DNA from: Rhodeus uyekii
Lineage: Eukaryota > Chordata > Actinopteri > Cypriniformes > Acheilognathidae
Assembly (NCBI GenBank): GCA_037043235.1
Contig: JAWRVZ010000592.1
Coordinates: forward strand, 1 to 64,000
DNA length: 64,000 bases
Direction: 5' to 3'
Position 1 is the first letter of the stretch, and every line of letters starts with the position of its first letter. The position numbers and the translations under genes were made by a program. Positions 11,801-25,316 of the stretch are shown in pieces. Under the pieces are notes generated by a model. That model searched no databases. It saw nothing but the letters and a program-made list of their open reading frames with translations, and was not told the origin of the DNA.

Positions 11801-14800
11801 ACACAGAAACACAACTATACACTCTAACGACACAAACACACACAGAAACACAACTATTCCCTATAACGACACAAACACACACAGAAACACAACTATACAC
11901 TCTAACGACACAAACGCATACAGAAACACAACTATACACTCTAACGACACAAACACACACAGAAACACAACTATACACTAACGACACAAACACACACAGA
12001 AACACAACTATTCCCTATAACGACACAAACACACACAGAAACACAACTATACACTCTAACGACACAAACGCACACAGAAACACAACTATACACTCTAACG
12101 ACACAAACACACACAGAAACACAACTACACGCTCTAACGACACAAACACACACAGAAACACAACTACACACTCTAACGACACAAACACACACAGAAACAC
12201 AACTACACGCTCTAACGACACAAACACACACAGAAACACAACTACACGCTCTAACGACACAAACACACACAGAAACACAACTATACACTCTAACGACACA
12301 AACTCACACAGAAACACAACTATTCCCTATAACGACACAAACGCATACAGAAACACAACTATACACTCTAACGACACAAACACACACAGAAACACAACTA
12401 TACACTCTAACGACACAAACGCACACAGAAACACAACTATACACTACAACGACACAAACGCACACAGAAACACAACTATACGCTCTAACGACACAAACGC
12501 ACACAGAAACACAACTATTCCCTATAATGACACAAACACACACAGAAACACAACTATACACTCTAACGACACAAACACATACAGAAACACAACTATACAC
12601 TCTAACGACACAAACACACACAGAAACACAACTATACACTCTAACGACACAAACGCATACAGAAACACAACTATACACTCTAACGACACAAACGCACACA
12701 GAAACACAACTATACACTCTAACGACACAAACGCATACAGAAACACAACTATACACTCTAACGACACAAACACACACAGAAACACAACTATACACTCTAA
12801 CGACACAAACACACACAGAAACACAACTATACACTCTAACGACACAAACGCACACAGAAACACAACTATACACTCTAACGACACAAACGCACACAGAAAC
12901 ACAACTATACACTCTAACGACACAAACGCACACAGAAACACAACTATACACTCTAACGACACAAACGCATACAGAAACACAACTATACACTCTAACGACA
13001 CAAACGCATACAGAAACACAACTATACACTCTAACGACACAAACGCATACAGAAACACAACTATACACTCTAACGACACAAACGCACACAGAAACACAAC
13101 TATTCCCTATAATGACACAAACACACACAGAAACACAACTATACACTCTAACGACACAAACACACACAGAAACACAACTATACACTCTAACGACACAAAC
13201 GCATACAGAAACACAACTATACACTCTAACGACACAAACGCACACAGAAACACAACTATACACTCTAACGACACAAACACACACAGAAACACAACTATAC
13301 ACTCTAACGACACAAACACACACAGAAACACAACTATACACTCTAACGACACAAACACACACAGAAACACAACTATACACTCTAACGACACAAACACACA
13401 CAGAAACACAACTATTCCCTATAACGACACAAACACACACAGAAACACAACTATACACTCTAACGACACAAATGCATACAGAAACACAACTATACACTCT
13501 AACGACACAAACACACACAGAAACACAACTATACACTCTAACGACACAAACACACACAGAAACACAACTATTCCCTATAACGACACAAACACACACAGAA
13601 ACACAACTATACACTCTAACGACACAAACGCATACAGAAACACAACTATACACTCTAACGACACAAACACACACAGAAACACAACTACACGCTCTAACGA
13701 CACAAACACACACAGAAACACAACTATACACTCTAACGACACAAACACACACAGAAACACAACTATACACTCTAACGACACAAACACACACAGAAACACA
13801 ACTATACGCTCTAACGACACAAACACACACAGAAACACAACTATACACTCTAACGACACAAACACACACAGAAACACAACTATACACTCTAACGACACAA
13901 ACACACACAGAAACACAACTATACACTCTAACGACACAAACTCACACAGAAACACAACTATTCCCTATAACGACACAAACGCATACAGAAACACAACTAT
14001 ACACTCTAACGACACAAACACACACAGAAACACAACTATACACTCTAACGACACAAACACACACAGAAACACAACTATTCCCTATAACGACACAAACACA
14101 CACAGAAACACAACTATACACTCTAACGACACAAACACACACAGAAACACAACTATACACTCTAACGACACAAACGCATACAGAAACACAACTATACACT
14201 CTAACGACACAAACACACACAGAAACACAACTACACGCTCTAACGACACAAACACACACAGAAACACAACTACACACTCTAACGACACAAACACACACAG
14301 AAACACAACTATACACTCTAACGACACAAACACACACAGAAACACAACTATACACTCTAACGACACAAACTCACACAGAAACACAACTATTCCCTATAAC
14401 GACACAAACGCATACAGAAACACAACTATACACTCTAACGACACAAACACACACAGAAACACAACTATACACTCTAACGACACAAACACACACAGAAACA
14501 CAACTATACACTCTAACGACACAAACACACACAGAAACACAACTATACACTCTAACGACACAAACACACACAGAAACACAACTATACACTCTAACGACAC
14601 AAACACACACAGAAACACAACTATACACTCTAACGACACAAACACACACAGAAACACAACTATACACTCTAACGACACAAACTCACACAGAAACACAACT
14701 ATTCCCTATAACGACACAAACGCATACAGAAACACAACTATACACTCTAACGACACAAACACACACAGAAACACAACTATACACTCTAACGACACAAACA

Positions 14801-17800
14801 CACACAGAAACACAACTATTCCCTATAACGACACAAACACACACAGAAACACAACTATACACTCTAACGACACAAACACACACAGAAACACAACTATACA
14901 CTCTAACGACACAAACGCACACAGAAACACAACTATACACTCTAACGACACAAACACACACAGAAACACAACTACACGCTCTAACGACACAAACACACAC
15001 AGAAACACAACTACACACTCTAACGACACAAACACACACAGAAACACAACTACACGCTCTAACGACACAAACACACACAGAAACACAACTACACGCTCTA
15101 ACGACACAAACACACACAGAAACACAACTATACACTCTAACGACACAAACTCACACAGAAACACAACTATTCCCTATAACGACACAAACGCATACAGAAA
15201 CACAACTATACACTCTAACGACACAAACACACACAGAAACACAACTATACACTCTAACGACACAAACGCACACAGAAACACAACTATACACTACAACGAC
15301 ACAAACGCACACAGAAACACAACTATACGCTCTAACGACACAAACGCACACAGAAACACAACTATTCCCTATAATGACACAAACACACACAGAAACACAA
15401 CTATACACTCTAACGACACAAACACATACAGAAACACAACTATACACTCTAACGACACAAACACACACAGAAACACAACTATACACTCTAACGACACAAA
15501 CGCATACAGAAACACAACTATACACTCTAACGACACAAACGCACACAGAAACACAACTATACACTCTAACGACACAAACGCATACAGAAACACAACTATA
15601 CACTCTAACGACACAAACACACACAGAAACACAACTATACACTCTAACGACACAAACGCACACAGAAACACAACTATACACTCTAACGACACAAACGCAC
15701 ACAGAAACACAACTATACACTCTAACGACACAAACGCATACAGAAACACAACTATACACTCTAACGACACAAACGCATACAGAAACACAACTATACACTC
15801 TAACGACACAAACGCATACAGAAACACAACTATACACTCTAACGACACAAACGCATACAGAAACACAACTATACACTCTAACGACACAAACGCACACAGA
15901 AACACAACTACACGCTCTAACGACACAAACACACACAGAAACACAACTACACACTCTAACGACACAAACACACACAGAAACACAACTATACACTCTAACG
16001 ACACAAACACACACAGAAACACAACTACACGCTCTAACGACACAAACACACACAGAAACACAACTACACACTCTAACGACACAAACACACACAGAAACAC
16101 AACTATACACTCTAACGACACAAACACACACAGAAACACAACTATACACTCTAACGACACAAACTCACACAGAAACACAACTATTCCCTATAACGACACA
16201 AACGCATACAGAAACACAACTATACACTCTAACGACACAAACACACACAGAAACACAACTATACACTCTAACGACACAAACACACACAGAAACACAACTA
16301 TTCCCTATAACGACACAAACACACACAGAAACACAACTATACACTCTAACGACACAAACACACACAGAAACACAACTATACACTCTAACGACACAAACGC
16401 ACACAGAAACACAACTATACACTCTAACGACACAAACACACACAGAAACACAACTACACGCTCTAACGACACAAACACACACAGAAACACAACTATACAC
16501 TCTAACGACACAAACACACACAGAAACACAACTATACACTCTAACGACACAAACACACACAGAAACACAACTATACACTCTAACGACACAAACTCACACA
16601 GAAACACAACTATTCCCTATAACGACACAAACGCATACAGAAACACAACTATACACTCTAACGACACAAACACACACAGAAACACAACTATACACTCTAA
16701 CGACACAAACACACACAGAAACACAACTATACACTCTAACGACACAAACACACACAGAAACACAACTATACACTCTAACGACACAAACACACACAGAAAC
16801 ACAACTATACACTCTAACGACACAAACACACACAGAAACACAACTATACACTCTAACGACACAAACACACACAGAAACACAACTATACACTCTAACGACA
16901 CAAACTCACACAGAAACACAACTATTCCCTATAACGACACAAACGCATACAGAAACACAACTATACACTCTAACGACACAAACACACACAGAAACACAAC
17001 TATACACTCTAACGACACAAACACACACAGAAACACAACTATTCCCTATAACGACACAAACACACACAGAAACACAACTATACACTCTAACGACACAAAC
17101 ACACACAGAAACACAACTATTCCCTATAACGACACAAACACACACAGAAACACAACTATACACTCTAACGACACAAACACACACAGAAACACAACTATTC
17201 CCTATAATGACACAAACACACACAGAAACACAACTATACACTCTAACGACACAAACACACACAGAAACACAACTATACACTCTAACGACACAAACTCACA
17301 CAGAAACACAACTATTCCCTATAACGACACAAACGCATACAGAAACACAACTATACACTCTAACGACACAAACACACACAGAAACACAACTATACACTCT
17401 AACGACACAAACACACACAGAAACACAACTATTCCCTATAACGACACAAACACACACAGAAACACAACTATACACTCTAACGACACAAACACACACAGAA
17501 ACACAACTATACACTCTAACGACACAAACGCATACAGAAACACAACTATACACTCTAACGACACAAACACACACAGAAACACAACTACACGCTCTAACGA
17601 CACAAACACACACAGAAACACAACTACACACTCTAACGACACAAACACACACAGAAACACAACTATACACTCTAACGACACAAACACACACAGAAACACA
17701 ACTATACACTCTAACGACACAAACTCACACAGAAACACAACTATTCCCTATAACGACACAAACGCATACAGAAACACAACTATACACTCTAACGACACAA

Positions 17801-20693
17801 ACACACACAGAAACACAACTATACACTCTAACGACACAAACACACACAGAAACACAACTATACACTCTAACGACACAAACACACACAGAAACACAACTAT
17901 ACACTCTAACGACACAAACACACACAGAAACACAACTATACACTCTAACGACACAAACACACACAGAAACACAACTATACACTCTAACGACACAAACACA
18001 CACAGAAACACAACTATACACTCTAACGACACAAACTCACACAGAAACACAACTATTCCCTATAACGACACAAACGCATACAGAAACACAACTATACACT
18101 CTAACGACACAAACACACACAGAAACACAACTATACACTCTAACGACACAAACACACACAGAAACACAACTATTCCCTATAACGACACAAACACACACAG
18201 AAACACAACTATACACTCTAACGACACAAACACACACAGAAACACAACTATACACTCTAACGACACAAACGCACACAGAAACACAACTATACACTCTAAC
18301 GACACAAACACACACAGAAACACAACTACACGCTCTAACGACACAAACACACACAGAAACACAACTACACACTCTAACGACACAAACACACACAGAAACA
18401 CAACTACACGCTCTAACGACACAAACACACACAGAAACACAACTACACGCTCTAACGACACAAACACACACAGAAACACAACTATACACTCTAACGACAC
18501 AAACTCACACAGAAACACAACTATTCCCTATAACGACACAAACGCATACAGAAACACAACTATACACTCTAACGACACAAACACACACAGAAACACAACT
18601 ATACACTCTAACGACACAAACGCACACAGAAACACAACTATACACTACAACGACACAAACGCACACAGAAACACAACTATACGCTCTAACGACACAAACG
18701 CACACAGAAACACAACTATTCCCTATAATGACACAAACACACACAGAAACACAACTATACACTCTAACGACACAAACACATACAGAAACACAACTATACA
18801 CTCTAACGACACAAACACACACAGAAACACAACTATACACTCTAACGACACAAACGCATACAGAAACACAACTATACACTCTAACGACACAAACGCACAC
18901 AGAAACACAACTATACACTCTAACGACACAAACGCATACAGAAACACAACTATACACTCTAACGACACAAACACACACAGAAACACAACTATACACTCTA
19001 ACGACACAAACGCACACAGAAACACAACTATACACTCTAACGACACAAACGCACACAGAAACACAACTATACACTCTAACGACACAAACGCATACAGAAA
19101 CACAACTATACACTCTAACGACACAAACGCATACAGAAACACAACTATACACTCTAACGACACAAACGCATACAGAAACACAACTATACACTCTAACGAC
19201 ACAAACGCATACAGAAACACAACTATACACTCTAACGACACAAACGCACACAGAAACACAACTACACGCTCTAACGACACAAACACACACAGAAACACAA
19301 CTACACACTCTAACGACACAAACACACACAGAAACACAACTATACACTCTAACGACACAAACACACACAGAAACACAACTACACGCTCTAACGACACAAA
19401 CACACACAGAAACACAACTACACACTCTAACGACACAAACACACACAGAAACACAACTATACACTCTAACGACACAAACACACACAGAAACACAACTATA
19501 CACTCTAACGACACAAACTCACACAGAAACACAACTATTCCCTATAACGACACAAACGCATACAGAAACACAACTATACACTCTAACGACACAAACACAC
19601 ACAGAAACACAACTATACACTCTAACGACACAAACACACACAGAAACACAACTATTCCCTATAACGACACAAACACACACAGAAACACAACTATACACTC
19701 TAACGACACAAACACACACAGAAACACAACTATACACTCTAACGACACAAACGCACACAGAAACACAACTATACACTCTAACGACACAAACACACACAGA
19801 AACACAACTACACGCTCTAACGACACAAACACACACAGAAACACAACTATACACTCTAACGACACAAACACACACAGAAACACAACTATACACTCTAACG
19901 ACACAAACACACACAGAAACACAACTATACACTCTAACGACACAAACTCACACAGAAACACAACTATTCCCTATAACGACACAAACGCATACAGAAACAC
20001 AACTATACACTCTAACGACACAAACACACACAGAAACACAACTATACACTCTAACGACACAAACACACACAGAAACACAACTATACACTCTAACGACACA
20101 AACACACACAGAAACACAACTATACACTCTAACGACACAAACACACACAGAAACACAACTATACACTCTAACGACACAAACACACACAGAAACACAACTA
20201 TACACTCTAACGACACAAACACACACAGAAACACAACTATACACTCTAACGACACAAACTCACACAGAAACACAACTATTCCCTATAACGACACAAACGC
20301 ATACAGAAACACAACTATACACTCTAACGACACAAACACACACAGAAACACAACTATACACTCTAACGACACAAACACACACAGAAACACAACTATTCCC
20401 TATAACGACACAAACACACACAGAAACACAACTATACACTCTAACGACACAAACACACACAGAAACACAACTATTCCCTATAACGACACAAACACACACA
20501 GAAACACAACTATACACTCTAACGACACAAACACACACAGAAACACAACTATTCCCTATAATGACACAAACACACACAGAAACACAACTATACACTCTAA
20601 CGACACAAACACACACAGAAACACAACTATTCCCTATAATGACACAAACACACATTTAAATAGATTTATAATTAAAAACATGAAAACTCACAT
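5852..20693 (-). CDS. IgSF-1: two-Ig-domain type I membrane protein with an expanded second domain
   Basis: Assembled exons, transcript order: 20693-20692 (AT of the start codon after CACC, donor GTGAGT); 8666-8617 (G plus signal peptide FRFLNLLLLFYFINNI); 8427-8101 (Ig domain 1); 7136-6231 (Ig domain 2); 6120-6094 (linker); 6009-5852 (transmembrane segment, tail, TGA). All junctions are GT-AG and all later introns are phase 1. The product would be 489 residues. Ig1 has cysteines in LSCG, LVCQKEKC and GSC, but the F-strand motif DAGKYFLTVYY lacks the usual Cys. Ig2 has no Cys and ends with DTDAGTYRVLD. Residues about 165-392 are a 10-residue repeat, EGHGV[SI]RDQQ and variants. The TM core is SWAVVVIVSVCVVCCV, followed by a short Arg-rich tail without tyrosine, so no ITIM or ITAM. 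It is paralogous to IgSF-2. Surface recognition or adhesion is inferred; the exact family is not recognised. Disruption by the repeat, and hence pseudogene status, cannot be excluded. Confidence 0.72.
6164..6181. repeat. Short (CA)n run in IgSF-1 intron 4
   Basis: Short dinucleotide repeat between the Ig2 and linker exons. Confidence 0.85.
6339..7023. repeat. 30-bp coding minisatellite inside IgSF-1 exon 4, 23 units
   Basis: The unit is gatctctgctgaccccgtga plus ccttcctgtt. Every unit is 30 bp, so the exon stays in frame. The main variant is gct versus gat at one codon, giving Ser or Ile in the protein. From left to right the types run C C A A C C A A A A C C A A C C A A C C C A C, an underlying 120-bp CCAA higher-order unit. 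A second variant (gtcgat for gttgat) marks four units near 6639, 6939, 6969 and 6999. IgSF-2 has a single equivalent of the unit near 23368, so the array arose by expansion in this paralogue. Confidence 0.97.
7259..8015 (+). mobile_element. Non-autonomous Tigger/pogo-type element in IgSF-1 intron 3
   Basis: Ends are inverted repeats, CAGTAGAACCCCGACTT and AAGTCGGGTTTTACTG, flanked by TA on both sides, the duplication of Tc1/mariner-type elements. A short frame from about 7798 (MNVKIVAEVKGKKRVLF, then KREIIEKYEDGLRL) resembles the N-terminal helix-turn-helix of pogo/CENP-B-like transposases; it then breaks down. The element sits between the two Ig exons of IgSF-1. Confidence 0.85.
9640..12317. 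repeat. Higher-order duplication (1519-bp offset) within the 39-bp array
   Basis: Variant order repeats with an offset of 1519 bp: 9640-9903 matches 11159-11422, 10069-10332 matches 11588-11851, 10496-10798 matches 12015-12317. The offset equals 39 units minus the 2-bp deletion, and each copy contains one 37-bp unit. Confidence 0.9.
13942..20649. repeat. Higher-order duplication (3354 bp, 86 units, two copies)
   Basis: Block 13942-17295 and block 17296-20649 carry the same succession of unit variants at a constant offset of 3354 bp. Corresponding frame boundaries coincide: 13942/17296, 14371/17725, 14683/18037, 15151/18505, 16165/19519 and 16594/19948. The copies appear near-identical, implying a recent large tandem duplication or an assembly duplication. 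Confidence 0.92.
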
Positions 20694-20699
20694 GGTGAA

Positions 20700-22600
20700 A
20701 GTGCAGCTTGCGTCTCTTCAGAGTTGTATAAAGCGCAGCATTTGTAGAGAGATTGATTGTGTAAGTGATTGTTTAGAAACATCAAACTGAAAGTGAAAGC
20801 ATGATGTGTGTTTGAGTTTCAGGAGCAGTGTTTGTTCACTGTGATTATTGTCCTCCACTGGTTCTTCAAGTGTTGACTCGTCTCTCAGACTCACGCCATC
20901 AGTCTTTAATACACAGAACAAATGTTCCCAGTTAATCCTAAATAAGAGAGAGATGCTATTGATTAATTAATAATCTTTCCCAGAGATTTGTAAATGATGT
21001 TTCTTTCTGGTTCACATGTCATAACTGGAGTGAAGAGCGAGAGGAAGTGCCTGCTCACAGATCTCCGTTCATTTCGGTCTCATGATCAGATCCACAGAAC
21101 AGCAGACACACGTTCAACCGGTTTTATTATGATCAACGAGCAGGGAATGAACTCAGCCGGCCGAGGAAAGACAGAGTCTGAGATGAAAACAATGACTACT
21201 AAATACACAGTACAAAATGTATTGATTACATAAGGTCATTTTCACATAGTTTTATATACTGTTTTACAAACTTACATTGTTTGAAAATATTGATTTATAA
21301 AGAAAACTGGTATGTTCCTGATTCTGAGTATCTGTATTTCTGGTCGGGGACCACTGATCTAGAAGAATCAAAACACTGGTGAAGAAACATAAGTGATAAA
21401 GCTGGGGGGGGGGAAGAAAAGAAGAATTAGAGGAAAAAAGCCCCCCAAACAGCAATGTTTTTGAAAGTCTGAGTTTATCACAAACAGTTTTCTTCCCCAT
21501 CTTCCTCATAGACGGAGTCCTCCCAGAGGATGGAGGTCCTTCACCTTCTGGTGGAGGTTGTGCCACTTCATCTGTCTTGGTCTGTTTCCTCCAGAAGGGC
21601 AAGGGCTGGCAAAAGCTCTCAACCCCCCCGTCCACTCGTCCATTAATACTGGACAAGTGTAGAAGTATAAGAAAGTGAACAGGAAGTGCTGACACGATAG
21701 ACAGGAAGTGACAAAAAAGTCCTGACCAAGGGTGACAACATCAAACCACAATCTGAATCTTTAACTTAATCAATGACTCCAGTTTAATCCATCAAACCCA
21801 AAACTCTGACCTTATAAAGCAGGACAGATGAACAGATCATTATAAACACATCTGCATCTATTTAATACATGTACAAATAATACATACCAGAAAAACAATA
21901 CAAACCTTTTCCCCAATACACGCTCTTTTACAGTGATTACTGTAAGTCCCCTAAACTAGCATTTATTTCAGCTTTATTTAACCAGGAGAATCTCACTGAG
22001 ATGAAACAGTGCTCAACAAACACAAACACACACATAATAATCAACAATACAACAATAAATATCATTACAGCACAACCCAAGAACTCAAAACCCCTCGCGC
22101 TTCAGATGAAGCACTTAGTAAACATTCATTATAAATGACACACATTAATGCAAACAGTACAATACAAAAAATCCTTCATAATTGTTTTTTTTATATTTTA
22201 GAATCAATAGTTGATGGATTGAATAGAAGCAATAATGAGATTGTAATCTCTGCATCATCTGGATTTAAGCGCAGCACTGCATCTAGATAACGTTAATTAT
22301 GGACCGGGTTGTGGCGAGCGAGATGGGGTCAAGGGTCAAGGGTCAAGGGATGTGAGAGCGTCACGAGACAGTGAAGGACGAGAGAGGACCTGAGCTGGGT
22401 TTATCTTGTGTTTGTATGGGCAGCAGTCGTCCATGAGGGGCTGCCGCCAGCACTTTTATTTTGTATTTATGTTTTATTTCATATTAAAAGTTTGTTTAAT
22501 GTCCACCAGTTCCCGCCTCCTTCCTCACTGAAACTTGTAACAGGAATTTTATCATATGCAGGAATTTAGACATTCTAATGTATAGAGAAATTATTCCTTT
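20700..22600. other. Between IgSF-1 and IgSF-2: repeat fragments, no gene
   Basis: 20694-20780 should contain the IgSF-1 5' UTR (minus strand). Its sequence around catggtgaaagt matches the equivalent position of IgSF-2. Further on are a poly-G stretch at 21404-21413, fragments such as tttatttaaccaggagaatc (21973) seen in fish interspersed repeats, and near 22290-22530 a transposon-like end with a polyadenylation-like attaaaag. The 143-codon minus frame at 21264-21695 has no recognisable domain. Confidence 0.45.
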
Positions 22601-25150
22601 TTATTGCTTGTCTGCCGGCTCTGACTGCAGTTTCGCAGTGTTGGATTTGTTGGGGTTCAGCCTTTTCCTGCTGAGGAATCGTTTTAGTTTGTTTAACATC
22701 TTGCTGTTTCTTGCAATCACAACCATAAACACAAGCATTCCAACTGCAAGTACCAAAATCCAGAACTTCACTGCTGGACGGAGGGAAAGCGAGAGAAAAA
22801 AATTATTTCAGTTTTTTTACATTTTTAAGCTCATTTTTTTCTCATTGTTTAAAATTTTTGTACGGCTCTGAATGTCCAGTTTTACTCACCAGGTTCTTCT
22901 GATTCAGCAGTTTCATCATTAGATTCTGTTGATGAAATCAAAGGTCAGTTTGTTTAAGTATTCATGCAGGTATATTTGTAATATATGTACATATATGTCA
23001 TGGGTGTCCAGTGGGTGGCAGTAGCCAGGTGGAGAACCCCAAAAGTAGACAAAGAAGTAGTGAAGAAGTTAACGTGATGTTGAAAACTAGTAGTGTGTCG
23101 AAAACTCGAGACGTGTGTCGACACAGGGTGTTGAGCTACCCATCACTACCTTCAAGTGTGTTACATAAAAAACATTTTCAACATAAATAATTAAGAGAAA
23201 CAGAAATCATGACTAAAATTATATTCTGCATTATACTGAGTTTCTCTCACCTGTGACTGTCACTGTGATCAATAATTCATCTTCATAATCCAGAACTCTG
23301 TATGTTCCAGCGTCAGTGTCTTTAAAAGATTTAATGATCAAATTTCCATCACTGACGGTCAGTCGATCACTGCTGACCCCGTGACCTCTCCTCCACACCT
23401 CCGTCCACTCTGAGCTGCTTCTGCTCTGATGCTCCACTTTATAAGCATTGATCATCAGAACATCCAGCTTCAGTTCATCTCCTGCTTTCACAGAAATCTC
23501 ATCTGAGAGAAACAGAAACACATTCATCATTATTATAATGAGTCAATCAATCAAGGTCATTGGGAACTAAATTATTTAAATAAGCTCATGTTGATGGTTT
23601 GATCAGTTTTGACTTTACCCTGAAAATGAAGTTGATACTTCCTGATGTGTTGCTCCAGTTTTGATTGATCATTATTGTAATAAAATATCAGAAAATAAGT
23701 TCCAGCGTCACTGAAGGTCAGATCCTTGATGACGACGTCACATGTTCCTTCTTTAAACACTCGCCCACTGCATTCTTCAGTCTCACAAACATCAATGTTT
23801 TCTGTCTGACTGCTGAGATCAATATGTTCAATCTCTCTGTCCTCATTTCCACACGGCAGAGTGACGCTTCCTCCCTTTACTCCCTTTATTCCTCTCACAG
23901 GTTTATTTGCAGTTCCTGCAAATACAGACGCATAAAATTAATTCAACATGAATAATCAAAAATACATTACGTAAAAAATGTGTCGACGCGTCACATTATT
24001 TACGTTAATTTATAATAACAGCTGCTCCGTGTTATGAATCACATAAAGCCAGATCACGATCATCAGAGTGGAAATACTTTAAGAAAAAACTAAATAAATG
24101 ATGTTCATATAAATTCATATATTTCATGTTAAAATATGTTATTGATTTTTATATTTATCAGGAAGAGGGAAAGCTGGATTTGTGCAAGATAATAATAAAA
24201 AGTCAGCGTTAGTCTCCAAAGGATTACTCCTCTAATCACAGAAATAAAAATGAAACAATAATTGCTGGGGAAATAATCGCTTGTGTTACACTTGGGCACA
24301 GTGTGGGATGCGAGCAAAGAAGAGACTGAAAACAAAACACTTAAAATATAAAGAGAAAACGGCACACTTGAAAACTCAGAGGCAACTCGGAGGCACTAGA
24401 AAACCGAGGAGCCGCTCGCAACAAAGTTACAACGTCAGACAACCGACAAAGACATGAAAACACAGGAGGATGTTTAAAACAAGAAGAGATGGGGAACACC
24501 TGACGACACTGACGAGGTTAGTGATTGACAGGACAGGTGCAGGAAGACACCACGGCGGAGAACAGGAAGTGCAGACACGACTGACAGGAAGTGTAACGAT
24601 GATGTCAGACTGGACTGAGTGTAACAGTTTGATTAGTCGACTAATCAAAAAAATAATTGGACAGATTAATCCTCAAAACAATAGTTGATGGATGCTCAAA
24701 TGACAATCACATAAAGCAGTATCAGTATGTGTGAGTGATTCCTGAACAATGATTATCAATAAATCAACTGCAAATATAAGTCAGTGATGTGTGATGAAGT
24801 AATATGATGGAAAATTTCTGTTATTAATTTACAAATGTACAGAAATGTCACTTTGCAGAGTGCAACGACAGATAATCCCTCTAAACCTGCAACTGAACAT
24901 CAAAAACAATTATTATTAATGAAGAGAAATGATACTGACCGATATTATTGATGAAGTAAAACAGCAGCAGAAGATTCAAGAATCTGAACCTGATGAGAAA
25001 CAAGATCTGCTTTATGTGGATAATAATCACACACACATTTACACACATAAAACACTGTAAAATATTAATAAACACTTTCACTCTGTCTGAATATGAAACA
25101 TCTGACATGATAAACACACACACAAACACACACTCACAAACACACACACA

Positions 25151-25202
<52 letters not shown>

Positions 25203-25272
25203 CAAACACAAACACACTCTCACACACACACAAACACACGCACACACACACACACTCACAAACACACACTCA

Positions 25273-25316
<44 letters not shown>

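Larger units (their letters stand above)
8913..20654. repeat. Giant 39-bp minisatellite, about 300 units
   Basis: The unit reads acgacacaaacacacacaga followed by aacacaactatacactcta. Diagnostic variants are cacaca/cgcaca/cgcata/ctcaca, tacactcta/tacgctcta/tacactaca, cacgctcta and tattccctata. The plus strand is nearly G-free. At 39 bp the period is a multiple of three and the unit has no stop codon in several frames, producing spurious open frames of 3208, 2710 and 1025 codons on plus and many on minus. Two units lack 2 bp (near 10459 and 11978), which shifts the frames. The array lies in intron 1 of IgSF-1, between the AT and the G of its start codon. Confidence 0.97.

Noticed and set aside
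8861..12005. Minus-strand frames of 541 and 406 codons rich in Cys/Val/Ser
   Set aside because: Same 39-bp array read in reverse; pure repeat translation.
8913..20654. CRISPR-like regular direct repeats
   Set aside because: Units are contiguous with no unique spacers, and the context is eukaryotic; it is a minisatellite.
11164..20790. 3208-codon plus-strand open frame (and the 2710- and 1025-codon frames) over the 39-bp array
   Set aside because: Period is a multiple of three and the unit has no stop, so open frames are automatic on several frames and both strands. No start context, no domain, and the region is the intron of a minus-strand gene.
21264..21695. 143-codon minus frame
   Set aside because: No recognisable domain, crosses a poly-G tract, and is surrounded by transposon fragments.
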